NCBI GenBank assembly: GCA_914767715.1
Contig: OU612072.1
Coordinates: 21,266,001 to 21,330,000, forward strand
Reading direction: 5' to 3'
Length of the DNA: 64,000 nucleotides
DNA from: Membranipora membranacea
Lineage: Eukaryota; Bryozoa; Gymnolaemata; Cheilostomatida; Membraniporidae
Below, piece after piece: positions 22,401 through 32,689 of this stretch. Position numbers and translations under genes: made by a program. Positions within the stretch are counted from its first letter, which is position 1, and each line of letters begins with the position of its first letter. The notes under the pieces were generated by a model. It had not been told where the DNA came from and did no database searches. It worked only from the letters and a program-made list of their open reading frames with translations.

Positions 22401-25400
22401 TACATATACTCAAGGTGAGTGTGTAGGGAGAGATTTTATCATTTTATCAGCGTAGATTTGCGAATAGGAATCAATTATAAATATTCTATTTTTTATGGCT
22501 TAAATGACCAAGGCTAATGGACAAGGAATGGGTTGAGAGACTCATGGATGCCAGATGTAGAATCTCTACGCTTCATTACATTGCGTTTTTACATGCACCA
22601 GGCATCGCTACCTATATCTCAACACTGGATAGCAGCACAGTAAAGTAATGAGGCATGGAGATTCAAAATCTGGAATCCAATAGTCTCTCAGTCCATCCCT
22701 TGTCCACTAGCCTTAAAATATGGAACAGTTAAACACAGCAGGTTGTGAGCTTGGAGCATGTGTAGAGAATCAACAAATGGAGGGAGGGAGGGGGGGAATG
22801 GCAGCTAGAGTTTAGTTTAGCTAGATTTAGAGTGACTTAATTTTGGCTAGCAATAATTTTGGCTACTTGAGGTGGGATTCAATATAAAGTAAAGAGGGTG
22901 AGTCAATGTTAGCTAGATTTAGGGTTAGCTATCAGAGCTATTGCTAAACGCGAGCTTTTCCTCTAGGGTAGGGTGATTCAAAAACAAGATGCTCCAATAG
23001 AGTGCTCATCATGTAGTGAGATACGCCTGCCCATTATGTTTTGATGAGAGTGTCACATTTAGTGATCTCTGTGACAAAAGGTAGAAACACACTGGCGATT
23101 ATTACTTACAAAGCAAACCTTCAAAGCGAAACAGTTGCATTAATGAATAGTATTTTAAATCTTTGGTTGCATTAGATGAAAGATCATTGTGTGGCTGGCA
23201 AATACGCTCAGTATCTACTCTTTCAAAATTTGAACAAGATCACCCGTTGTAAAATGATAACAACCATGTTTGCATAGACTTAATGTTTGGCTTAGCCAAT
23301 TCTCTTGTAATAATTGCCTGTTATGTCCAAGTATTCAACTTAAATCAAGTGACTGTGCCTTGCGTAATTAAATTTTAATCTTATTCAGCATTTACAGAAA
23401 CACAACAACTTTAACTCACTGCTGGCGTTACTGAGCGCGCTGGACTCGGCTCCGGTTAGTCGACTCGACTGGCCGAGACAGGAGAAGGATATGATATCAG
23501 AGTATTTCCATCTGATAGATTGTACAAGCAGCTTTAAATCATACCTTACAGCGCTCAGTGAAGCAGAACCTCCCTGTATACCTTATATGTAAGTTATATG
23601 TCCCTAGTAGAAGTGTGTGCAACTCGGTACTACCACGTTTAATGAATTGGAGCAAGCCTTGAAAAAGTGTGAATAATATGTATTGTACAGCAGTACACTC
23701 ACCGCCGTTACAAAAGTATGCTAGTAGTGATACACGAGCCTTGTCACGCAGCCACTGTTTTTGGATTTTTTGGTTCTTTGGGTGGCCTTGTATTTCTCGG
23801 TATAGTGTCTGTAGTTGTCTTCTGCTATTTTAGCTCTAATCTTCACCACTTTGAGCTTTGACTTTTTCTCTGTTCCATAGGCAAATTAATTAACTTTGTC
23901 ATTTGTCATATTCAAAATAAATATAAATAAGTTGATTGCACTAAGTATTGCAGTAATAATGTGAAAACATGGCTAAGTTAAAAAAAATTTAAAACAGCCG
24001 TGAGTAAGACCATGATCAAGGTCAAGGTCATGGTCATACTCATGGGTTTTTTAAATTTTCTTCAACTTAGCCATGTTTTCAAATTATTACTGCAATATGT
24101 AGTGTAATCAACTTATTTATATATAATTTATTTTGAATATGATAAATGACAAAGTTAATTAATTTGCCTATGGAACAGAGAAAAAGACAAAGCTCAAAGT
24201 GGTGAAGATTAGAGCTAAAACAGCAGAAGACAACTACCGATACTATACCGAGAAATACAAGGCCACCCAAAAAACAAAAAAAAACAAAACCAGTGGCCGC
24301 GTGATAAGGCTAGTGGTACACAACAATAAAAGCTTAATTATCAGTGAAACAGGTGCTTTGGTATCTTTCTAGAGTTCTCAGTTTATTTCAGAATACTAGC
24401 CTTAGCTCATAAACAGCCTCTGGCCCAGTTTCAACTGATTTTCTATCATAGTTGTAATGAGAAGGTCCTAAAATGGTTCTAATTTCAATATTTGGAAAAA
24501 GGAGTACCTTTTGAGTACATTGTCATCTCAACTTTGAAAACTGGGCCACCTTGAGCAGTATTCTAAACAAGGTGGAGAACTTCAGAATTACACCAAGAAA
24601 CCTGCTGTTCCTCTCACAATCAATCTATTATTGTTGTGCACCACTAGAAGCATACTCGGGTAACAACAATAGTTAATGTAAGAAGCTGTGTGACAATCAC
24701 TTAATATTAAGTGTCGAGTGGCTTATAATTTGGTGAGGTAAAAGTAAGGAAACAAACTTCCGTATCTGGAATTGCATAATTAGCTTTCTTTAACCAAACA
24801 AAGTGCTTGGAAAAATAGCCAGACCCTAGTAGATTTTCTAGAAAAGCCCAAAATCATTAACGCTGAAGGCACTTTCTCACTGTCGGCAGTTTTGTAAACA
24901 AGATAATTTCCCAGGCTACGTTATGCAAGCTAGTAGGGACAGCCAATGAGATCATTGTCAGATCAGCCCCTGTGTTGAGTGTTTTAATTGGATAGGGTTA
25001 TGCTAATATTTCCATTCTATGAGAAGGGTTTAATTCTGTGAAACAAACTTTTACATTATAAGTATACCCGTGTCAGAAAATGGCTCACAACTCTCCAGGC
25101 TTCCGATAATTTATGAGCCACTTGTACTCTGCCGTTTCTCAAAGCTTGCTCGGCCTGTGCTAGTCTGATTCTAATGTAGTTGGTCCTGGATGTGTTGCTC
25201 ATACAGTAGTCAGTCACATTTGCATTTATTTTGTGGTTTTATAATAACAAGGAGTACCAACGCTTTATGAGATGAAGGTTCTCATTAGTCAGGGTTGGCT
25301 ATGGAGTGCTTGGACCCAGTGACCGCGCAGTAAACCGCTACCCATTGTGGCTTACATCAGGTGGTATATAAATAAACCCATTATTATTATTATTAACATA

Positions 25401-26202
25401 AGAACATTTTTTCTTACAGTGGTCTGATATTGAACGATATGACTATTATACACGTGGGTAACACGTCTAATCTCGCTGAAGGGAATATAAACTTTCAGAT
25501 GAGGTGGCATCTGTTCAATGTACTCAAATGTCTGAGGAGATTCCGTAAACCGTAAGTAGATATCTTATAGAACTGGATTTGTACCTGCATATAATATGTG
25601 TTCTTATATATATATATATATATATACATATTGGTGTACTTATATATAAATGTAGGCTACTTATATGATGTGCAAATTTACATATAAATATAAAATTCTT
25701 CAAACACATCAACAGGTACTGATATAAGTGAAGGATGTCCAGATTTAGCCTTTCTTGATCAGCTTTGTTTTGGGAGACACAACTAGTCGTCATTTGCTTT
25801 GGAATATTAAGAATCAAGTTTTCCCCCTCCGAAAATGGAGGGACACCTCAGGGGTGAAACAAACTGTTACTTGCAATTACTTTCAAAAGTTGCAAAATTG
25901 AGTCACAGTTGTGGTAACACTAACATTATATGATCTTAGAATCACCATAACGGCTAAATAGGGGGAGTGGGTACCAAATCACCACTTGACAACTCAAAGG
26001 AATATTGGCAAGGTGTGTCAGTTGTTTCTATCATTAGAAATATCTATTTCTCACTTGCTTATATCGCTGTATATTGTAGAGTTTATCCGTTCAAGAAAGA
26101 TCCGAAAATTCTGCAGTTTTGGATAACTTTAGTGATCACAACTCCAGCGATGATGAAATGTGGGAAAGATCCAAAGAGATTAAACCATCGGGTAACCGCT
26201 GA
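19300..26202 (+). CDS. RAPGEF1: Rap guanine nucleotide exchange factor 1 (C3G), RasGEF_N and RasGEF part
   Basis: Exons: 19300-19474, 20158-20343, 21246-21377, 22285-22414, 23389-23588, 25420-25551, 26080-26202, all GT-AG with consistent phase. The product activates Rap1-type GTPases by catalysing GDP release, downstream of Crk adaptors at the membrane. Exons 1-2 are the RasGEF_N module (EAFLTTYRTFITPEDLIDKL; LVRVLDELT). Exons 3-7 are the catalytic domain: HEIAQHLTHIETDFYQRLE, LVQFTEHFNKMSWW, HNNFNSLLALLSALDSAPVS, EPPCIPYIGLIL, then FNVLKCLRRF. Wording of these motifs fits RAPGEF1 better than other RasGEFs. The N-terminal half with the proline-rich Crk-binding sites is not found; the first exon enters in phase 1, so upstream exons exist. 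The last exon needs one extra base to stay in frame (see findings). Confidence 0.9.
19975..20050. repeat. Fragment of the TTGTCACGTGGCCAC-type terminal repeat family
   Basis: CTTGTCACGTGGTAAAAAAAGTAGCT at about 20007 resembles, inverted, the stretch near 1165-1200 and the ends of the 23731-24318 element. A half-end also lies at 20790-20818 (CCGTGGCCGCGTGAATAAGGC). These are scraps of one dispersed palindromic family in RAPGEF1 introns and intergenic DNA. Confidence 0.5.
20158..20343 (+). CDS. RAPGEF1: RAPGEF1 exon: RasGEF_N second half and linker
   Basis: Acceptor ATTATACAG, donor GTAAGTA. Codes KLVTELVREGELTLAKIMGR, the end of the RasGEF_N bundle, then a Ser/Pro linker (APSSGPKSPS). Confidence 0.9.
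21246..21377 (+). CDS. RAPGEF1: RAPGEF1 exon: start of RasGEF catalytic domain
   Basis: Acceptor TTTCCCAG, donor GTAAGTT. Codes HEIAQHLTHIETDFYQRLEL followed by PELLTWSREQNEE, the first helix of the Cdc25 homology domain in the form seen in C3G. Confidence 0.9.
22285..22414 (+). CDS. RAPGEF1: RAPGEF1 exon: RasGEF core
   Basis: Acceptor CTCTACAG, donor GTGAGTG, ends in phase 0. Codes CPNLVQFTEHFNKMSWWCRN and then IREKYFIKFVHILK. The FTEHFN.MS motif is a hallmark of Rap-type exchange factors. Confidence 0.92.
23389..23588 (+). CDS. RAPGEF1: RAPGEF1 exon: RasGEF core with PPCIPY motif
   Basis: Acceptor TTATTCAG, donor GTAAGTT. Codes NNFNSLLALLSALDSAPVSR, then the conserved SSFKSYLTALSEAEPPCIPY. 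PPCIPY precedes the catalytic helical hairpin. Confidence 0.92.
23731..24318. mobile_element. 590-bp palindromic (foldback) element in a RAPGEF1 intron
   Basis: The left end GAGCCTTGTCACGCAGCCACTG and the right end (complement of CAGTGGCCGCGTGATAAGGC) are inverted. The whole length folds: for example GGCCACCCAAAA near the right end pairs with TTTGGGTGGCC at the left, and GGCAAATTAATTAACTTTGTC pairs with GACAAAGTTAATTAATTTGCC. The centre is near 24020 in a run of AAGGTCAAGGTCATGG. A 63-codon frame on the minus strand is only an arm read-through. No coding capacity. Confidence 0.85.
25230..25395 (+). mobile_element. Retroposon 3' tail with (ATT)n end
   Basis: A unique stretch ends in GGTATATAAATAAACCCA followed by a (TTA)n run at 25379-25395. 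A short trinucleotide tail after a non-coding body is the usual 3' end of a SINE or a 5'-truncated non-LTR element. The body carries no pol III boxes that I can see, so I cannot choose between the two. Confidence 0.45.
25420..25551 (+). CDS. RAPGEF1: RAPGEF1 exon: RasGEF core, strand after PCIPY
   Basis: Acceptor TTTTCTTACAG, donor GTAAGTAG, ends in phase 2. Codes IGLILNDMTIIHVGNTSN, then INFQMRWHLFNVLKCLRRF. A retroposon-like tail with an ATT run ends about 25 bp before the acceptor. Confidence 0.9.
26080..26202 (+). CDS. RAPGEF1: RAPGEF1 terminal exon with apparent 1-base deletion
   Basis: After acceptor ATATTGTAG the exon reads VYPFKKDPKILQF in the frame inherited from the previous exon. 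It then continues LDNFSDHNSSDDEMWERSKE and IKPSGNR-stop only in the next frame. The switch is in the T run at 26117-26120; one more T would make a continuous reading. Both halves match the C-terminal RasGEF helices of RAPGEF1, which in vertebrates also stop shortly after an IKPR motif. Without the base the inherited frame runs on into the tandem array as non-homologous sequence to about 26254. Sequencing error, a polymorphism or real inactivation are all possible. Confidence 0.75.
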   Translation, partial: SLSVQERSENSAVLDNFSDHNSSDDEMWERSKEIKPSGNR

Positions 26203-26345
26203 ACGGGTAACCGCTGAACGGGTAACCGCTGATCGGGTAATCCTGAACGGGTAACGGCTGATCGGGTGTCCGCTGATCGGGTAATCCTGATCTGGTAATC
26301 TCTGATCGGGTAAACCTGATTGGTAGTCGCTAATCTGACAATGTC
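26188..26345 (+). repeat. 14-15-nt tandem array resembling 5' splice sites, overlapping the RAPGEF1 stop
   Basis: About ten units of CGGGTAACCGCTGAA or CGGGTAATCCTGAT form. The first unit contains the last RAPGEF1 codons and the TGA at 26200-26202. Every unit keeps a GGTAA or similar core, a plausible 5' splice donor. Unit length varies between 14 and 15, so donors fall in different phases. The array decays to the right, ending near GTCAGATCGGGTAATGTCAG. Confidence 0.85.
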
Positions 26346-27779
26346 AGATCGGGTAATGTCAGATTATAAACAAACTCTATTCTGAGCTACGATAAGTTAT
26401 TATGGATTGAAATCCTGGTGTATATATAGAGCTCTTATTATTTATGCTCTTATTCTGTATCTCCAATTGGTATTTTACAAACCTGATATGTTTCCTCTGT
26501 ACATACATGTTATATATTTATGACTTACTGAAGACAATGAGGCTCTGCGCTTCAATTAAAATTTTCTTTACATAACAGATGATTTTTGGCTGACTCCCTA
26601 TGCCTGCAATTATGGTTCCATTTAGTGTTTTTGGCTAAATCTGCGATTTCAAAGTGCGATTTTGTATGTATAGGTTGAATCATACTCGTTTTGTTCTCCA
26701 TGAACGCTTGATCAAAGTCAATAATTACAATTCAGAATCAGTCTACTCGGCATTTTGTGGCATCAGACCTCAATCCAATCAGCACTGACTCGCCTCCATT
26801 CTATTTTCATATAATCATGCATTTTTGTAACGATTGATGCTGCTGTTGAGACGACAAAACAGACGTCAGGTGTTTTTTTATCTTTTTGGCATCCACTTTT
26901 TTGTGAGACATATTTGATAAATAACGAGCAAATGAATTTTTTTCTACCCAGGGATCGTATCATATCCATATGACCAGTTTTCAACCATATTAACTGTTCA
27001 ATTTTTCATCCTTATTTCCATTTAACTCATTGTCATATACCTCTATAGTTACTGTGCAACATTTATGTAGACCACGATGTACATACCCAATAACAATCAG
27101 CCTTTCTCTACTCATTCATTTTCTTAAAACTCAATTTAATTTAGACACAACAATTATGACTTGCACATTGGCTTTGATCATAGCAAAACGCTATCAAATA
27201 AAATTTTGATTATATTTATCTGCGCTCAAATATTTAATAATTATGAGGAAAATCGGGGCCCGGGCAAGAGGCTGTTGCTGTTAAATATTTTTGGTATCAT
27301 GCTTGGTGTTGCTCATCCATAAAAGTTGGCTGGTATGTACCAGAATGTCTCTTTTTGGGTCTCAAATTTCAAAAAATTTCCGTGGCAAGAGGGCCTCCCT
27401 TACCCTCCCCGCTTACACATGCCACTAACTACTCCAAAGCTAAAAGGAGCACCCCTTGGTAAATCCTTCTGATGCCCATGAGCTGAATTAATAGTAGGCC
27501 TCATGTTGTGGTTGTATTTACCTTCAATTTGTCAATAATAATAATGCTAATTTTATAAAACAAACATGAGACTTTTGTTGTGTGATATCGATTAGGAATC
27601 TGTTTCCTCTTGTAATCCCGAGTTGTTGCCCTTAAAACATCTTCTTTCTGCGCCTCAAGTTTTACTCTCATTACAAGAATTATGATTGTCTTGTGTGAAG
27701 ATGAGCCATTCCAAGGTGAGTTTTGATTATGCTCACATTTATACATTGAAATGGGCTAATTTTGCACGAAAATGATCTT
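26346..27779. other. Stretch without a supported gene
   Basis: AT-rich. It probably includes the RAPGEF1 3' untranslated region; candidate AATAAA signals lie near 27199, with weaker AATTAAA sites near 26556. Short frames at 26763-26984 and 27501-27746 (minus) have no motif. A short ATG frame ending in a good donor (27680-27714, GTGAGT) does not join the next exon in an open frame. Confidence 0.4.
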
Positions 27780-27975
27780 ATAAATGCTGGGCTCCGGCGG
27801 CTGGGCTCCGGCGGCTGGGCTCCGACGGCTGGGCTCCGGCGGCTGGGCTCCGGGGGCTGGGCTCCGACGGCTGGGCTCCGGCAGCTGGGCTCCAGCGGCT
27901 GGGGGACACCCCCCAGACCCCCCGTAGGGGCTGCGCCCCAGCAGGGACCCCCCTTCAAATTCCTAGTGACGCCAA
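27780..27975. repeat. 14-nt GC-rich minisatellite and GC hairpin
   Basis: About nine tandem copies of GGCTGGGCTCCGGC with variants at 27785-27905. Then follows an inverted GC-rich stretch (CCCCCCAGACCCCCCGTAGG, GGGGCTGCGCCCC). Three 14-nt units equal 42 nt, so each strand shows a repeating 14-residue peptide, which is an artefact. Base composition is very unlike the surroundings, which suggests an inserted repeat. It ends about 15 bp before the splice acceptor at 27986. Confidence 0.85.
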
Positions 27976-27986
27976 TGCTTTGTGAG

Positions 27987-28118
27987 ATCTGGATCATTGC
28001 GACAACTTGAGGACCTGGTTAGCTCAAAGATAGAGCGCGAGAAGGGTTCTTACACCGTATCTGATTTACTTGGCTTATATAATAAACTACGTGGAGATAA
28101 CAGAGAAGATGAGACCAG
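27987..28118 (+). CDS. Exon of unknown function, possibly 5' exon of the LRR gene or alternative RAPGEF1 exon
   Basis: 132 nt, acceptor TGCTTTGTGAG, donor GTAAGAC, phase 2 in and phase 2 out. Codes RQLEDLVSSKIEREKGSYTV followed by SDLLGLYNKLRGDNREDETR. The charged helical sequence looks like real protein but I recognise no domain. It joins in frame both to the RAPGEF1 exon ending at 25551 and to the exon at 38466. It does not resemble the C-terminal RasGEF helices, which are at 26080. I favour it as part of the downstream gene. Confidence 0.6.
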
Positions 28119-28386
28119 GTAAGACTATGATATATATTTATATATACTAGTATCCCACAATGCAATTTCCTGGAATTCCCAGTGAGATCAGGGCGATAAA
28201 ATCTTGCGAGACTGGGGTTCCCAGGTTGAAGTTGCATTGTGCAAGCATTATCAACCTGCCGTTTTGAGAACACTCAAATGCATTGATCAAACTTTGGCCT
28301 TGTTTGATTAGGATTAATTAAAAAAATATGAAAAAGTTATGTCAAAATCTTTTTCTTCCTCGGACTAACATGTATTGTGCTTTCAG

Positions 28387-29151
28387 ACAAAACTATCATC
28401 TTTTTACAGCCGAAAAGCTTTTGTCTACCGCCTGAAGAGAGAGTTTAAAGGCCGCCTTAGTTTTCATCAAGCCTCTGATCCCTCTCATGGTGATATAGTG
28501 ATGAGCAGCAATGTAGTTTTGACTGATTTAGTGACTGATACATCAGTACTCACAAACACATCCAGCCTCTTGAGCGAGGTTGACACTGCCAGCTCATGTG
28601 ATGATGAAATCCCTTTTAATAGTGTGACCCAATCCAATCAATATCAACTCAATCAGGCAGCAATTTCAAACCGTTTGTATATAGATCAAACCAAAAAAGT
28701 CGAGATCCCCTGGCCAACTACTGCAGACAACCTTAACGCTGAGGCCTGTGTCGAATTTGTTCCGCCACCACTATTTAATTTTCTAGCTATGATGACAGGT
28801 CATGCTGATGTGGTCTGTGACTGGAACACCTACTATAATTTGGTCGCCTCTGTTCGCCTAAAAATTCTCAGCTTAGCCCAAGACATTGTACAGCTAAGCT
28901 CCAAAGGTGCTGCTGTTACTCCTAAGTCTTTAGCCATCGGCCTAACAGTGAGGCATATGACTAGGTCTAAATTGCTAGCCAAACTTATTCATGGATTTGG
29001 TCATTCTTGCAGCTATGACTCAATTATTAGGCTCGAAAAAGCACTTGCTTTGAAGCAAGCTGCAAATACAGCTTTCAGAGAGAACAGTCTTGATGAGGAG
29101 GAGGAGGAGGCTGGCGGAGACGAGAATGATGAGGATGAGGAAAATGAGTGA
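28387..29151 (+). CDS. Open frame of a dispersed invertebrate family, probably mobile-element derived
   Basis: Continuous frame from an acceptor-like ATTGTGCTTTCAG (with CTAAC branch-like motif 20 nt before) to a TGA at 29152. The first ATG in frame is at 28501; the upstream frame (SRKAFVYRLKREFKGRLSFH) also looks coding. The middle reads FVPPPLFNFLAMMTGHADV, then LKILSLAQDIVQLSSKGAAV and KSLAIGLTVRHMTRSKLLAK, then LIHGFGHSCSYDSIIRLEKA. This style is common in multi-copy uncharacterised proteins of cnidarians and sponges. The tail is acidic (EEEEEAGGDENDEDEENE). About 255 residues; possibly a truncated copy or one exon of a longer protein. Function unknown. Confidence 0.6.
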   Translation, partial: TKLSSFYSRKAFVYRLKREFKGRLSFHQASDPSHGDIVMSSNVVLTDLVTDTSVLTNTSSLLSEVDTASSCDDEIPFNSVTQSNQYQLNQAAISNRLYIDQTKKVEIPWPTTADNLNAEACVEFVPPPLFNFLAMMTGHADVVCDWNTYYNLVASVRLKILSLAQDIVQLSSKGAAVTPKSLAIGLTVRHMTRSKLLAKLIHGFGHSCSYDSIIRLEKALALKQAANTAFRENSLDEEEEEAGGDENDEDEENE

Positions 29152-29173
29152 CCAAATAATAAAAGTTCTTGTT

Positions 29174-30010
29174 GACTGTAACAAATACTACAATTTTCAC
29201 TAACTAAAAGTGATTTTGTGAAAAATTTGTGAGATGCTGCCGCTGACAATGACTGATACAACCGGGTACACCCTTATTTGTTAATTCAGCACCCTTTTTT
29301 GTCTCTAGACACATTTATATTCTCGTTCTCTGTTGGCTGTATCAAACACTAAAATCTTCACTAACTTAAAGCTCTTTATTGAATAATTTGGGATATGCTG
29401 TCATATACTGCCACGCTGCCGCTGATGATGACCACTATAACCGGGAACACCCTCATTCAGCACACTTTTTTTACACTAGAAACATACTAATCTTGTTCTC
29501 TGTTGACCGTTGACTGTATCAAATGCCACAATTTTCACTAAGTAGAAGCGAATTTGAAAAAAGAATCGGATTTGCTCCCGCGCTGCCGCTGACAATGACT
29601 GATAAAACTGGGTACACCCTCATTTTTGAATTCAGTACCCTTTTTTACCCTAGAAACATATATATTCTTGTTCTCTGTTGGCTGTATCAAACACTAAAAT
29701 ATTCACTAACTGAAATCACTTGGTTGAAAATTTTGGGACATGCTGCTATATACTGCCACGCTGCCGCTGATGATGACCCCTACAACCAGGTACACCCTCC
29801 TTTTTGGATTCAGCACACTTTTTTACTCTAGAATCATTTTATTCTTGTTCTCTGTTGACCATTGACTGTATCAAACACTACAATTATAACTAACTAAATG
29901 AGAATTTGTAAAAGATGTGGCATATGCTGCCGTGCTGCCGCTGACAATGACCAATACAACCGGGTACACCCTCATTTTTGGATTCAGCACACTTTTTTAC
30001 CCTAGAAACA
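29174..30010. repeat. Higher-order satellite, five ~170-bp units alternating A-B-A-B-A
   Basis: Units start near 29174, 29336, 29513, 29681 and 29864. All share TGTATCAAACACTA, GCTGCCGCTGA, CCGGGTACACCCTCATTT, TTCAGCACACTTTTTT and TTCTCTGTTG. Units 2 and 4 carry an extra TATACTGCCACGCTGCCGC and GATGATGACC; units 1, 3 and 5 carry GACAATGAC. The period is therefore about 340 bp made of two ~170-bp halves. The array begins within 25 bp of the stop of the preceding open frame, so it may be the 3' part of that element. Confidence 0.88.
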
Positions 30011-32689
30011 CTTGTTTTTTTCCTGCCATCGAAAATTGTCCGTGCCATTTTTTTTAGAGCACTTAGAGCTAAGCTGCTTTTGGCCTACCTGTTTCATCTT
30101 GAAATTGAAACACAATTCAGATAATCACAAAACAAAATCTTTCCCATTGAAGGAAATTTATTTTAAGGTATCCGTTTGGCCGTGATCGTACTAAACCACT
30201 ATCATATCATGAGGCAGTACCGAGTACAGCTAACCCGGAAATCGTCCCAGACCGTGCTCAAACTCTCAGGTGTATTGGCAGCTATTCGGTATTCATGAAT
30301 TTCTCATTTTAGTAATCAGTCAGAATTTTGCCCAATTCCTCTTACAGCTAAAATGTAAAGATTTGGAGAATACGTCGTCTCTTTAGCATTGACCATTACA
30401 AATTTACTTTTAATTGAATAACAATTGCTTACAATATCTCCATGAAGTCTAGCTCTTGTCAGCCATAATCAAGCGCACAGTCTAAATATTGGGACAATAA
30501 ACGCAGGGTATGTGCTAAGTGCTATATTCCAAAATAACAATTATGTTGTGTGACAATCATAGTGAGTATAGTTATGGTTAGCGCTAGAATCAAAAACTTC
30601 AATCCAGTTATATGAGCAGGTATAAAGGCGATATGACCCAATACAGGTATGTCTAGTAGGCAGTTAGCAGCCTTTTGTACCTATTGTTGTTGGAATTTTT
30701 ATAAAGAAGCTAAAACAAATACACTATCGGTTTTTAACAAAGACTATATGAGTTATAGAATTTATAAAGCCCTTTTAATAACATTAATGTTTTATTGATC
30801 TTGTTGCTCCTAACTGATGTATTATTCACGTACAGGTTCATAGCTATAGATCACAACTTACTGTACGGCATTTCATAACGTGAAGTCACTCGCTATCATG
30901 CACGCAGATTGGGACTTCCGCTAGTGTAGTTCAGTCTTGTAAAGGTAAGTTGCTATATATATGGTTTGATTATATGTTTCATACGATTTGGGCATTTAAC
31001 AGCGTTTTGTCATAGTGCCCTAAGAGGAGAGGCTATCAAGGTATGAATCATAATCACAAGCTGTGCTTGTCCTCATAACTTAATACCATGAATGAGGCTG
31101 ATTAAATAGTGATATGATGTAATCTTCATGTAAAAGAAGACAAAATGATTGGAATGAAATTAATTGTGGTCCAATAAATGTCCTACTCTCAAAGTTTACA
31201 TTCGCTTCCTGACTTCTTCTCAGTTTTTGTTTATATCTCTCTTAAATTTTGTATAGCTCTAAGGAGCATACATCAGCTTGGCCCACTCCATTTCCTCCTG
31301 GTGACCCTTCCAAGACAGACTCTCATCTTTGCTTTTTTACATTGTCCGTATTATTTTACATAGTCCGTTTTGAATGGTTAGAAACAAAATACAGTGGTGC
31401 GCAACCACTGCGCAACACACAGGTCTTCAGCTAGAAACAATATGACAAGGGATTTTTCGAGGCCTATTCTAGTATGACCTCCCATGGCCGGCCCCAGCAG
31501 CATTTAGCCACCCTTGTGGGTTGATGAGCGTATCGATCCATGTCTTGCAGCCCTCAGTGCATATTGTCCGTTTCGGTAATTTTACATGATCTGTGTGTTT
31601 ACGCTGTTGGCAACCAGGGAGACTGCCAACTCTTCAATCTCTCAGTGTAGGGAGGTTTCAACTGATTGGCACAAAATCTCGATCGTCATGGCACCCGCCC
31701 CTCGTGCCATAGTCCACTACTCAAATTCACTTGTTTGTGCTACAGCCAGTGGGCTGACTGTGACCTCCCATCTCGATCTGCCTTCCTTTTATGTGAGGGA
31801 CAAACTTTTAGGCTATGTTTGTAATAACTTTGATCTTACTAGACTCACTTTGATTTTTACCCTTCTGAGATTGAACTGCTTTGATCTGAGTATTCAAGAC
31901 ATAATCCCAGCTAATCATCATCTTTTATTTTTCTATTTCAGCTTGCTGACCCTGCTTATCTACGTAGCTCCTAGTATCATGTAGCAAGTCAGAGAAACAG
32001 AAAGTGAGAGCAACTAAAAAAGTGAGTTCTGAAACAAAGCTAGAGAGAAATGAGCGATTAACACAACAATTTCTTATCGAGATTCAAGTATTCTCTGCTG
32101 CCTAAATTATAGATACAAAATCCTTACGATACTATTGAGACATAGTGAGACTCGTCTGGAATATCTGGAGATTAACAAAGCTGATAATGCTGGGGCTAAT
32201 ACAATCAAACTTGAAATTTGTCTATTCTATCTCACCATCCCCAAATCGGATTGATGGCGTTTATTAGCATACCCATGTTTCACTTTTCACTGGCAAGCTT
32301 ATTCAAGGTCATGTCTTGCCATGTCACATCCAGCATGGGACTAGTTCGCAAAGATAGTTAGTGTCTGAACTGAAAAAATCCATTCCAATCACTGATGAGA
32401 GAAACATGCAATAACACAGAATATAAATACATTGTACTAGTTACGTATTGAATAGTATGTAATGGTTAAAGGTAATTTATGAAAGTGGCTATAAAAGGTT
32501 TCCCAACACGTTCTTAACCTACCAAAGACCAATTTTTTTATAATTGATTTTGCTATTGGGTTGTTCAACTATTGTTTTTATGTTCACAGTATTCTACCGG
32601 AGGATTTGAGAGGATAACTTACTAAATGTTGGTTAATGTGGGTTAAAATCGCAAGTGTTGTCTCCATCCGAGGACTGAGAAATATCAGT
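30011..32689. other. Stretch without a supported gene
   Basis: No frame has recognisable protein motifs; the 132-codon frame at 31586-31984 is AT-rich and featureless. Possible splice signals exist (donor GTAAGTTGC near 30951; acceptor TTTTCTATTTCAG near 31940) but I could not link them to coding exons. They could be 5' untranslated exons of the LRR gene. Confidence 0.35.

Noticed and set aside
27680-28010. Frames with repeating AVGAQPPEPSRRSP or LRRLGSGGWAPTAG
   Set aside because: Both come from the 14-nt minisatellite read in three frames; no conserved protein.
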